Source: an uncultured Clostridia bacterium (GTDB taxonomy: Bacteria > Bacillota > Clostridia > TANB77 > CAG-508). Taken from it: a stretch of 64,000 nucleotides of DNA. The stretch spans positions 5,718 through 69,717 of the forward strand of contig CARPYP010000006.1 of assembly GCA_949045875.1 (NCBI GenBank). Reading direction: 5' to 3'. How positions within the stretch are numbered: the stretch's first letter is position 1; each line of letters starts with the position of its first letter. Below are positions 36,365 through 45,975 of this stretch, one piece after another. The position numbers were made by a program, and so were the translations under genes. Under the pieces are notes generated by a model. It made no database searches and was not told the origin of the DNA. It saw only the letters and a list, made by a program, of their open reading frames with translations.

Positions 36365-37744
36365 TTATCTACCTCCTCTATCTCTATATTTATTTTTTTC
36401 TTTGTTCTGTGTTAGTTCTTCATTTCTGGTTTGTTTTTCTATTTGCACTATTTCTTTGATTTTAGGGACATCTTCTATAATTTGATTAGCTGTTTTTAGA
36501 TATTTTCTATATCTTGTTAGTAAAGTAGTACAATCATCTCTTTTTTGTTTGTATTCTGCTATTTGCTTTTCATCTTTGCAATTTCTTAACTTATTTCTGT
36601 ATTTTTGCCTTACTTGTGTTATCTCTGCAATATCTTTTTCAGTTTGTGAAATATAACTTTTTACATCTTCAATAGTGTTTAATTTTTCCTTTACAATTAA
36701 CCTTGTTTGATTTGAATATCTTTCCATTTGCCTAACTGCTCGTTTCATTTCTGGAGATAATGGTTTATAGTGTGGTTTTTCTTTCGGTAATAGTCCCATA
36801 AAATAAAAGAGAGCTAAAAAAAGCACTTCTATTCCAGACATTTTGCTTATGCTTTTAAAACTCCCTTTATATTTATGAACTTTGTATCTTTTATATTTTC
36901 TTTTTGGTTTTACTAATTTGTAGTATTCTTCTTGCACATAACAAGGGTTATTGAATACTCTTTCAGCAATATTTCTAGGTGTATATTGTTCCCCTAACTG
37001 ATACATTCTTGTTGCTTTTTTATCATTTATTGAACGAATCGTTGCATATTTTCGGTTTGGATCATCATTGATAATATAACCTTTCTTATACATTGCCTTT
37101 TTAAATTGTGCATAACTTACACATATTTCTAGTGTTTCATCTATTGCTTTTCTCATTAGATTATACTTTGTTGGCTCTCCTCTTTTTTCTGCAAAATATA
37201 TATTTCTTGGTGTTCTTCCTTTTGGATTTTTTATAACTGTTAGATTATTTTCAGCACATAATTCATCTGATAGACCTCTAAAACGATAATATGCTCCTTT
37301 GTTACAATTAAACTTTTTGCCAGTAAACATATTAACGCTGCACACTACAAAATGATTATGATATGTGCCAGTATTAAAGTGTGTTGCTACTATTACTTGA
37401 TGTTCTCTCCACATTTTCCTTGCTAGTTCTACTCCAATTTTATGTGCTTGTTCTGGAGATACTTCGCCAGTTTTAAAACTTTGATATGCGTGATATGCTA
37501 CATTTCCATCTTGTTTATCATATTTTTTTTGTATATAACTCATTTCTTCAAATGCTGTTTCTCTATTACAATTTACACCAGTTACATACATAGTTTTTTC
37601 ATTTTCATCAAAGGTTTTATCTTTATTTTCTGCATATAATAATACTTGTTTTAAGTCTGCAAAAATTGTTTTTTCTGGGTTACTTGCATAGTCAACTACT
37701 CGTGATAAACTATCTTTAATTGCCCATATTTTTGTCGTTGCCAC
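36365..37744 (-). CDS. Relaxase of the nested element (MOBP-type)
   Basis: About 459 residues. N-terminal VATTKIWAIKDSLSRVVDYASNPEKT, the block AYHAYQSFKTGEVSPEQAHKIG, and the histidine motif THFNTGTYHNHFVVCSVN. The same architecture as the ICE relaxase, from which it differs clearly in sequence. GTG 37744 is preferred because the family begins MATTKIW and GGAG lies nine bases upstream. It overlaps mobC by 29 bp. Confidence 0.92.
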   Translation of the reverse strand: MATTKIWAIKDSLSRVVDYASNPEKTIFADLKQVLLYAENKDKTFDENEKTMYVTGVNCNRETAFEEMSYIQKKYDKQDGNVAYHAYQSFKTGEVSPEQAHKIGVELARKMWREHQVIVATHFNTGTYHNHFVVCSVNMFTGKKFNCNKGAYYRFRGLSDELCAENNLTVIKNPKGRTPRNIYFAEKRGEPTKYNLMRKAIDETLEICVSYAQFKKAMYKKGYIINDDPNRKYATIRSINDKKATRMYQLGEQYTPRNIAERVFNNPCYVQEEYYKLVKPKRKYKRYKVHKYKGSFKSISKMSGIEVLFLALFYFMGLLPKEKPHYKPLSPEMKRAVRQMERYSNQTRLIVKEKLNTIEDVKSYISQTEKDIAEITQVRQKYRNKLRNCKDEKQIAEYKQKRDDCTTLLTRYRKYLKTANQIIEDVPKIKEIVQIEKQTRNEELTQNKEKNKYRDRGGR

Positions 37745-38039
37745 CCTCATCATCTCCATTATTTTTTGAATAATAAATGTCTAAAAATTTCTTTTCAATT
37801 ATCTCTAAACATTGTATAATTTTTTCTTTTTCTAACCTATTAACATTACTTTTTACTTTGCAAATATCAATATAAATTTTATAAAATTCTTTATCTGGTA
37901 TTGGGTAAATTTCTTTTTTTAGTCCAACTTTTCTTAAATATGCTGATAAATTTGTACCACTATTTTTTGCATTTCTTTCTAATTTTTTCTTTTCATTTTC
38001 ACTTACTCTTAAATGAATTTCTACTTTTTTATTTTTCAA
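37716..38039 (-). CDS. MobC-like relaxosome protein of the nested element
   Basis: 107 residues. N-terminal ribbon-helix-helix unit (VEIHLRVSENEKKKLERNAKNSGTNLSAYLRKVGL), then a helical part and a Gly/Asn/Asp-rich tail encoded in the overlap with the relaxase start. It is followed upstream by the candidate oriT. Counterpart of the ICE protein at 27426. Confidence 0.85.
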   Translation of the reverse strand: MKNKKVEIHLRVSENEKKKLERNAKNSGTNLSAYLRKVGLKKEIYPIPDKEFYKIYIDICKVKSNVNRLEKEKIIQCLEIIEKKFLDIYYSKNNGDDEGGNDKNMGN

Positions 38040-38079
38040 AATAATTCACTTCCTTTCAACTTTTCTAGCTGGGGTTATA

Positions 38080-38166
38080 GGGGTGCAAAACCCCTTTCAA
38101 CGAATGTTGTCGGTTTTGGGTGCGACACAAAACCTATGCTCGCTACACTGATAGATAAATCTATCA
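38080..38166. other. Candidate oriT of the nested element
   Basis: Three inverted repeats upstream of mobC: GGGG-TGCAAAA-CCCC (38080-38094), GGTTTTG / CAAAACC (38112-38134) and TGATAGAT-AA-ATCTATCA (38149-38166). The first resembles the GGGGTGTAAACCCC of the ICE. The nick position is not determined. The rest of 38040-38293 holds no gene. Confidence 0.6.
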
Positions 38167-38293
38167 ATGCAGATTTTAACTTGCTTATTTCTTATTGTTT
38201 TTTACTCTAAAATTTTCTATTTTTTATAACAGTGATGACAACAATGACAATGATGACATTGATTTTGATATAGCACTCTTGTCATAAAAAATT

Positions 38294-38713
38294 TTATAGC
38301 CCTCTATCATAATTTTTATTTTGTTCTTTTGTATATTCTGGGTATCTTATTTTAATTCCCTCATAGAAATATGGTGCATAACTACAACAAAATATTTCAC
38401 TCACATTATATTTCTCGGAAACTTTTTCATTTTCAATATCTTTTTCACTATCATAATTACATCTGTTCCATAAACTAAATGCCATTCTTGTTACTTTTTC
38501 ACTCGTACTTGTTTGATATGCTCCATTGATTGAATCAATGTTTATCTCTCCTGTTCTTAAATTAAATATTTTATTAAAATTATCTCTTGTTGTTTCGCAT
38601 ATTCCTAATGTATAAACTATTGCTTTATAATACACATCTGTTTTTCCCATTATTTGCATTTCCTTATATTTTTCATTCCAAAATTCTCTATGCTTACTAT
38701 CTATAAATTTCAT
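38294..38713 (-). CDS. DUF6075-family protein
   Basis: 139 residues beginning MKFIDSKHREFWNEKY after AAGGAGG (ATG 38713). The pattern DVYYKAIVYTLGICETTRDNF and INGAYQTSTSEKVTRMAFSLWN fits the DUF6075 family, common in clostridial mobile elements between the RepA-like and mobilization genes. Function unknown; the conserved SxxxTRMAFxLWN block suggests a compact helical fold. Confidence 0.7.
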   Translation of the reverse strand: MKFIDSKHREFWNEKYKEMQIMGKTDVYYKAIVYTLGICETTRDNFNKIFNLRTGEINIDSINGAYQTSTSEKVTRMAFSLWNRCNYDSEKDIENEKVSEKYNVSEIFCCSYAPYFYEGIKIRYPEYTKEQNKNYDRGL

Positions 38714-38723
38714 AAACTCCTCC

Positions 38724-39758
38724 TTAATTTTTATTTGATGACAATGTTGGTATCTCAATATCATTGTCATTGTTGTCATTATTGTCATCAATGACATTTC
38801 TTTTCAGTATTATTTTTCTTCCGTTCCTATTTCTAAATAAAGAATATTCAATGCTATTTTCTTTTAATTTTGTAAAGTGATATTCATTCAATATTTTTGT
38901 AATAACTGTTGGTGCAATTTCTTTTTCTTCTAGTTCTTTTAGTAATTCTGTTGCACTGCCTTGCCATTCTGTTTTATTTTTCATAAGTTCTACAACCTTA
39001 TATATTACTTCTGGAGTCTGTTGTTCTTCAATTTCTTTTTGTGTTGCTTTGCTAATTAGTTCCCAATTACAATTATTAAATCTCAAAACAAATTCTTGAT
39101 ATTCTACATCTCTACCAGTTATATATAAAGTGGCTGTGCTTTCAGTTCGTGTTTTTTTATCTAGTATAAATGTTGTATCACTACTTCCCATTATTCCATT
39201 TGTTCCAGAAACTTTATTGAATACATCATTATCGCCTTGTTTTCTTATATGGTGTACTAATATAATTGCTATCTTATATTTGTCTGCAAATTCTTTTAAA
39301 ACTGATACATCTCCATAATCATTTGAATAACTGTTGTCATTTCCTTGATTACGAATTTTTTGCAATGTATCTATAACTATTAGTCTTGTATTTGGAAATT
39401 GCTTTATATGGCTTTCTAGTTGTAATATAAGACCATTTGAGATTTTACTTGTAGATGTTGCAAAATGTAATCTGTTATTTGCTGTATCTGTTATTTTAAA
39501 TAGTCTGCTTTGTATTCTTGCAAATGTATCTTCTAAACATAAATATAAAACATCACTTTCTTTTGTTTTTAGTTCCCACATAGGCTCTCCTTTTGATACT
39601 TGTAAACATATTTTTAGCATTAACCAACTTTTGCCTATTTTAGAAGCTCCACAAAATAAGTGTAGTCCAATGGGTAAAATATTCTCAATAATAAATTCTG
39701 TTTGCCCTAAAGGGTTATATAATAAAGTTTCTGCATCAATAATTTCTAGTTCTTTCAT
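38724..39758 (-). CDS. RepA-like AAA/RecA-fold helicase of the nested element
   Basis: 344 residues. Walker A is GASKIGKS (37-44); Walker B-like strand ends in LIVIDTL; a further conserved IILVHHIRK and the sensor GSSDTTFIL follow, as in RepA-type hexameric helicases and related AAA_25 proteins. The C-terminus resembles a winged-helix region. It may let the element replicate after excision. Confidence 0.88.
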   Translation of the reverse strand: MKELEIIDAETLLYNPLGQTEFIIENILPIGLHLFCGASKIGKSWLMLKICLQVSKGEPMWELKTKESDVLYLCLEDTFARIQSRLFKITDTANNRLHFATSTSKISNGLILQLESHIKQFPNTRLIVIDTLQKIRNQGNDNSYSNDYGDVSVLKEFADKYKIAIILVHHIRKQGDNDVFNKVSGTNGIMGSSDTTFILDKKTRTESTATLYITGRDVEYQEFVLRFNNCNWELISKATQKEIEEQQTPEVIYKVVELMKNKTEWQGSATELLKELEEKEIAPTVITKILNEYHFTKLKENSIEYSLFRNRNGRKIILKRNVIDDNNDNNDNDIEIPTLSSNKN

Positions 39759-39896
39759 TTGGCTTTTTCCTCCTTTCCCTTTACTAGCTGAAGAAAAGTA
39801 TATTGCTTTTCAGTTAGTAAAAAAATTAACCCTATATCAATGCTTTTTGCATTAGATATAAGGCTATGTATTTCCTTTATATTCAATTTTTTCTTT

Positions 39897-40280
39897 TTAG
39901 TTATATACATACTCGTTATAAACTATTTCTTCGGCTCTCGCCTTAATATTATTCATTCTAGCAACCCATTCTAATTGATTACTTGCTTTTAGTTCTTCTG
40001 TAACATTCTCATTCTTTGCTAATTTTGTTATTATACTTGCTAAAAGAGAATTGCATTTTTCATCTATTGAATGTAAATAGGTATTCAACTTACCATCTAG
40101 TCTTAATTCAGTACATAAAGGAATATTATGCTTTTCAATATATCTCAAATGTGCCTTTCCATATCTTCCAATAGTGAAATTTGTGTCTTTTGGTATTGTT
40201 AGATTTGGGAAATAATAATCTCCTTTTAGTGTGTAAGTTATTCCAGTTCTTTCATCAACATATTCATTTTTTAATTCCAT
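39897..40280 (-). CDS. TnpV-like protein of the nested element
   Basis: 127 residues. Matches the transposon-encoded TnpV family: TGITYTLKGDYYFPNL, IGRYGKAHLRYI, and near the end VTEELKASNQLEWVARMNNIKARAEEIVYNEYVY. ATG 40280 is chosen since AAAGGTGG precedes it. The family is always found in mobile elements; its role is not known. A second member is nested in the ICE mega-gene at 44480. Confidence 0.85.
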   Translation of the reverse strand: MELKNEYVDERTGITYTLKGDYYFPNLTIPKDTNFTIGRYGKAHLRYIEKHNIPLCTELRLDGKLNTYLHSIDEKCNSLLASIITKLAKNENVTEELKASNQLEWVARMNNIKARAEEIVYNEYVYN

Positions 40281-40397
40281 AGTTATTACCACCTTTCAAT
40301 ACTGATTTTACCTTACTTTGTAGGCTTTTTCAAATGTGCATTAAGCAACTTTTTGATATTCTGCTTTATTCTTTCGGTCAAACATTTTCATTACATT

Positions 40398-40412
40398 TAG
40401 TTCCAGTGCTGT
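40398..40412 (-). repeat. Right attachment repeat of the nested element
   Basis: On the minus strand ACAGCACTGGAACTA, matching 13 of 15 bases at 31454-31468. The preceding mega-protein frame (FGETVT) runs straight into it. Confidence 0.85.
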
Positions 40413-43400
40413 TACTGTTTCTCCAAAGGTACTTGCCCAACTGTCGAATTGTATTAGTCCCCTTTCTACTAATGTACTATACTGTAAATACCTTTGCATT
40501 GTATAAAGTTCTACCATTGAATTAGAGATAGGTGTCCCAGTTGCAAAAACAATACCTTTTCCTCCAGTTAATTCGTCTAAATATCTACATTTCATAAATA
40601 AATCAGAACTTTTCTGTGCCTCTGTTTGTGCAATTCCACCAACATTACGCATTTTAGTAAATAAAAATAAGTTCTTAAAATAATGTGCCTCGTCAATAAA
40701 AAGTCTATCACAACCTAGTTGCTCAAAAGTTATTACATTGTCCTTTTTGCTCTGGTCATTTAATCTCTTTAGCTTTTCTTCTATTTTACTTTTACTTTTC
40801 TCTAGTTGCTTTATTGAATAATATTCTCCGTCATTATTTTTTAAATTATCTATTGATAACACTAAATCATTTATCTGTTCTTGTAATATTGCTTCTTGTC
40901 TTTCTTTTGATATTGGTATTTTCTCAAATTGCGAGTGTCCGAATAATTACAGCATCATAATCTCCTGTTGCTATTTTTGAACAGAACTTTTTACGATTAT
41001 TAGTTGTAAAGTCCTTTTTCGTTGCAACAAGAATATTTGCACTTGGATACAACTGCATAAATTCACTTGCAAATTGTTCTATTATGTGGTTTGGAACACA
41101 AAATAAAGACTTGTTACAAAGTCCAAGCCTTTTAGCTTCCATAGCTCCTGCTACCATTTCAAATGTTTTACCTGCACCAACTTCATGTGCTAACAATGTA
41201 TTACCACCATAAAGAATATGTGCTATTGCATTTTCTTGATGTTTTCTTAGCCTTATCTCTGGATTAATTCCTCCAAAATTTATATATCTCCCATTATATT
41301 CTCTTGGTCTAATATTATTAAATTTATCATTATATAAATTGACTAATCTTTCACGCCTAGATTGATCCTTCCATATCCATTCTGTAAACTTTTCTTTTAT
41401 AAGTTCTTGTTTAGACTGTGCAATAGCCGTTTCTTTTGCATTTAATACTCTTTCTTCTTTTCCATCAATATTAATAACTGTATCATATATTCTTACGTCT
41501 TTTAAATTTAATGTAGTTTCAATTATCTTATACGCATTTACTCTCCTTGTACCATAAGTGTTAAAAGCCTTTACATTACTACAATCTTCGCCTTTACCAC
41601 TAATATTCCACTCAGATGTATAGTCCGAATAGTGTACTTTTATATATCTCTTTTTGTTATCGCTTGTTCCAAGCAGTTCATACATAAATTGTTCTATATC
41701 TGAAAGAGGTATCCACGTCGCACCTAATCTTACACTGATTTCACTAGCTGACAAATCTGGTATTTTTACTTGTTCTAATGCTTTTACATTGATTTCATAC
41801 TCCTTATCATTTTCTGCCATTCTTCTTGCTATTTTTAGCTTTTCTCTTACATTTCCAGAAAGATATTCGTCTGCTGTAACATATTCTTCACTTATAGGAT
41901 CTTTATATATACTACCTTCTAGTTCCTCTATAAGTTCTTCTTGTGTTTTTCCTGTTAGACCTTGCATATATTCTAAATCTACTCGTGCTTTTTCTGATAT
42001 TGATAAAATTAAACTATCAATACTATTATCTACTTTCGTTACTGTTCTATTTGGCTTTATTGTTCTCTTGGTAAACATATCAGCTTTTCGTATAAATTTC
42101 TTATTCTCGTTTAATATTTCAAGTGAGCATAATAGATAATAACTACTATCCTCAGAAAATGCTCTTTCATTTGTAGTACTATTTATTAGTCCATATTTAT
42201 TAGTAAAATTATCATATAGTCCATTCAATCTTGCTTGTAACTCTTTTATTTCGTCATTTGAACCATCTTCCATTTGTACATCTATAAGTTCTCTTACACA
42301 TTCCCTTATTGCTATCATACTTTTAATTCTGTTAATAGATGTTATTGGTAGGTCTTGTAAAATCATTTGGCTATTTTCTCTATAATACACCTGTTCATCA
42401 ACTATTGTATATGAAAAATTTCTTACATTAGGATTTGCTGGAATAGTTTTTTCATCTTCGTCTATCATATCTATTTGGTAATCGTCAATTTTATTTTCTA
42501 AATAAACTATTGCATCATTTAATAATTTTGGTAATTCTACATACTCGTGTGCCTTACAAGTTGAGTCCATACCATATTGAGTTGGCACGATTTCCATTTT
42601 TCCGAAGTATCATTTCGGGGTGGTCTGCAAAGTATTTATTTATTCTTATTCCATCCTCATTTTCTGCTATTTCTACCCAATCATCTACTATATCTGTAAT
42701 TTTGTCTCGTTTCTTTAGAAATATAATATCGGATGTAACCTCTGTTCCTGCATTTCTTTTAAATGTATCATTGGGAAGTCTTATTGCTCCAATCAATTCT
42801 GCTCTTTGTGATAAATAACGTCTAACACTGTCATCTTCTTTATCTAGTGTACCTTTGCTTGTGATAAATGCAATTACTCCTCCTTGTCTAACTTTGTCTA
42901 AACTCTTTCCGAAGAAATAATCGTGAATTAAAAATTTATTTTTATCATATCTTTTATCATAAACCTTAAAATCTCCGAAAAGGAACATTGCCGAATTGCT
43001 ACATCAAAAAAAGAGTCTGGAAGTTCTATATCTTCAAACCCTTTTATTGCTATTGTATTTTTTTGATATAACTGCCTAGCAATTCCTCCAGAGATAGTAT
43101 CTATCTCAACTCCATACATTTTGCATTCACTTAATGTATTTGGTATCATTCCAAAGAAATTACCGTACACCGACAACTTGGCTCTAATATATTTCCTCTC
43201 TTTAGTCCCATATTTTCTAGTGCTTTATATATTGATTTTATAACTATCGGTGGTGTATAAAAAGCTGTTAATGTTGACCTTCTTGCCTCCTCATATTCCT
43301 TTTCAGTTAGTAAGGACTTTAATTCATTATATTCTGCATCCCAGTTGTCATTTCTAGTGTCAAATACCTCTGGTATTCCTCCCCAACCTACATACTTTGA

Positions 43401-45662
43401 TAATATTTCCTGTTCTTCTGGAGTCGCATATCTATTTTCATTTTCACATTGTTTTAGAACTCTAATTGCTTGTACATTATTTCTATATTTTTCTTTTTTT
43501 CCACCTGCACCTAAATCCTCATTTTGTATTTTAAAATTATGCCTATCTTCTAGTGGAATTTCTGGGTGTAAATCAAAATATTCAATTTTATTTTTTCGTC
43601 TTGTTTTTACTTTTGCTTTTAGTTCATTTTCTTGTTTATCTTCTTTAATTTCTTCTATATTTGTATCTACATTAGTTATACCTTGCTCTATTTTAATAAG
43701 ATATTTGACAAACCCTACTGGTTCTATTGTATATTCTTTAGTATTATCATCTTGAAGATTAAATAAGTCTTCCCCTTCATTTATATCATCTATTGGCTCT
43801 ACACCAACTATTGTATATGTTATTTCTCCATTTTTTACTTTTCTACCGATAAAATTTTTTAATTCCTTTATTTCCTTTTCTCTGATTTCAGTTTCTTTGA
43901 TATCTTCATCATCGTTTTCTTCTACTATATCTTCTACTGTATCTTCTGCTCTTTGTCTTTCCTTTAGATTATCATTTATAGGATTTTCTCTTACTCTTTT
44001 ATTAAATTCTTGAAAATCTAATTGTTCTACTAATACTGGAAAACTCACATCTGCAATAGATACTGTATCTCCATTAATAGCTGTAATTTGATATTCAGTT
44101 GTACCCAAAAAAACATTATCTCCTATTGAATAAATATATTCCTCTTTTTTATCTTTTGTTTCTTCTGGTAATAATTTCTCTAGTTCAATAATAATTTCTA
44201 AAATCTCAGTTTCAAATTCTTCCTTTAAAGGCTCGTCCTCTGCCTCGTATATTTCTTTTAAATAATTTAATGTTTCATTTATTGATTCATTATCTTTTAA
44301 GTCTGCCTTTACTTGTTCCATTGAAACTTCGTCAACATCATAAATATCATAATTATTATAAAATTTATATAATTTTTCTTCTAAAGATATATCTTCTTTA
44401 TTTTGTGGCAAAGAAAAAACAGAAGTGTCTTGCACCTCTGTTATTTTTTGTTTTTGTTCATTTTCAGTTAGTAATAAATCTAGCTGTATATTAGTTCCCT
44501 GATTACTTGCCCCTCTGCTATCATCTTGCAATTGTTCATTACCCCTGTCCATTCCATCGGATCTCGTGCTTTCATTTCTTCTGTTATCCCTTCCTGTTTC
44601 ACTAATTTCTCTATTATTTTGTTTATCATTTCGGTTGCTTGTTCTTGTACTCTCATTAATTCTTCGTTCAAGCTTTTGTCCATCAATAGTATTGAATAAT
44701 ATGCTTTTTTGTTTTCTCTTAGAAATTTCAGTCTCATTCTGGCGTATTTGCCATTCGGTATCTTCTCTTTCTCCATTGCTAAATTCGGTATATTGTAATC
44801 TTTTATCTTCGTGTATTCTATTTTCTCCATACTCATTTCCTCCTTCGACTTTTTCTATACCATTAGAATACTCCTGTTTTTTGTTTTCTGCAAATGTACG
44901 ATTTATATTTCTTTCTAATTTTTGCAGATTTGTAATTGTTTTTGCAATTTCTTTTAGTCCCATTTCAGCTATATCGCCTATTGTTGTTCCTAATGTTGTA
45001 ATTATTTTATCACTATTAAATTTTTTTACAAGCATAAATTCTTGCTCAGATATATGTTCCATTGCATTTATTCCACATCTTGTCATCATCATATAAGCAA
45101 CACTTGCATGAACTGTTAGTACCATACTATCTTGAATTTCATTATCTGTTAAATTTTCAAGTCCTGTTCCATTTTTATTCTCGTGAATTGTTGGAAGATA
45201 ATCTTGTATATTATCCATTACCATACTATATGAACTTGAAATAATTTGTTCTGCTAATGTGTTACAACTTTCTCCTCCAAATGTTGCCTCTAATGTTTCA
45301 ATAACTTTTTCTTCATATTCTTGTTTAACACTCCATAATTTGTATTCTGTTCCTTTATAGTTGTGTGTATCAGTTACATCAAATACAATATCAAATGGAT
45401 ATGCGTTATTATCATCTTTTGAAAGTACGAATATTACATCTGCATTTTTATTTACCCACCTGTGTAACTTTTTATTCCATATATCCATTGATGCACATGC
45501 TTTTGCCTCTGGCTTTTGTGTATAAATTAATACTTGATCTATAAAATCATACTTAAAATTCCAAGAACTGCTGTCTAAAAACTTGATCCAATTTTCTTCG
45601 CTCTTTGTGATTTCATTTATTGTTTCTTTATATCTCTTTCTTGTTTCTACTATTTTCCCCAT
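40398..45662 (-). CDS. Helicase/N6-methylase mega-protein, 5' part, six CGG +1 frameshift sites
   Basis: First 1750 residues or so of a 2316-residue protein. An N-terminal ArdC/LtrC-like region, a low-complexity linker, an N6-adenine methylase (EPSCGVG near 830, then DVAIGNVPFGDF) and an SNF2-type helicase (Walker A EVGAGKT near 1494; LFIDEAH near 1657). CGG sites at 43170, 43163, 42991, 42975, 42602 and 40939 (first base of each plus-strand CCG); skipping gives CGVGNFFG, IGNVPFGD, LGKM and IGHS. With six C removed and the nested element excised, the length is exactly 2317 codons. ATG 45662 follows GAGGTG. Such proteins modify and protect transferred DNA. Confidence 0.92.
44480..44830 (-). 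CDS. TnpV-like protein encoded inside the mega-gene in another frame
   Basis: 116 residues with its own strong GAAGGAGG eight bases before ATG 44830. The product clearly belongs to the TnpV family (YTKIKDYNIPNL, GKYARMRLKFLRENKKAY, ITEEMKARDPMEWTGVMNN, ending IRELIYS). It lies wholly within the mega-gene on the same strand but in a different frame, where the mega-protein has a Gly/Asn/Arg/Asp-rich linker. So the two are overlapping genes, and the linker composition is forced by the TnpV frame. Confidence 0.78.
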   Translation of the reverse strand: MEKIEYTKIKDYNIPNLAMEKEKIPNGKYARMRLKFLRENKKAYYSILLMDKSLNEELMRVQEQATEMINKIIEKLVKQEGITEEMKARDPMEWTGVMNNCKMIAEGQVIRELIYS

Positions 45663-45683
45663 TTTGCACCTCAATTCTTTTTG

Positions 45684-45911
45684 TTATTCAGTATCTGTAA
45701 AAAACTCTAGCAATTTCTTATTTTCTATTGCTTCCTGCATAAGCCATATCAATTCTATATCAGCTATTGTTATGATTGTCTTATTCTCAGCTTGTTTTAA
45801 TTTTTTTAGGTCTGTAACTTTTAAATTTAAAATATCCTTTTCTGTAACAATATTTATATTTTTCAACTTTTTAAAAAGTTTACTTTTTTGATTTGCTGTA
45901 TATTTTGCCAT
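45684..45911 (-). CDS. Small hypothetical protein before the mega-gene (75 aa)
   Basis: Lysine-rich N-terminus (KYTANQKSKLFKKLKN) then two helices. No family recognised. It ends 21 bp before the mega-gene start on the same strand and begins 65 bp after the adhesin end, so it belongs to the same operon. A positional counterpart exists in related elements but I cannot name it. Confidence 0.55.
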   Translation of the reverse strand: MAKYTANQKSKLFKKLKNINIVTEKDILNLKVTDLKKLKQAENKTIITIADIELIWLMQEAIENKKLLEFFTDTE

Positions 45912-45975
45912 TTCTGCACCTACCTTTTAGATTAATAAAGGTGGTCTAGTATAACCACCTTTATTATTACTATTT

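Larger units (their letters stand above)
31454..40412. mobile_element. Nested integrative mobilizable element (about 8.9 kb)
   Basis: Bounded by direct repeats at 31454-31468 and 40398-40412 (on the minus strand ACAGCAATAGAACTA and ACAGCACTGGAACTA, 13 of 15 identical). It interrupts the mega-gene between ETVTAL and ELAPEGTGYR. It carries its own serine recombinase at the left end, relaxase and MobC but no mating channel, so it must use a helper, plausibly the ICE around it. A RepA-like helicase, ParB, XRE repressor, TnpV-like and several small genes complete it. Confidence 0.93.
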
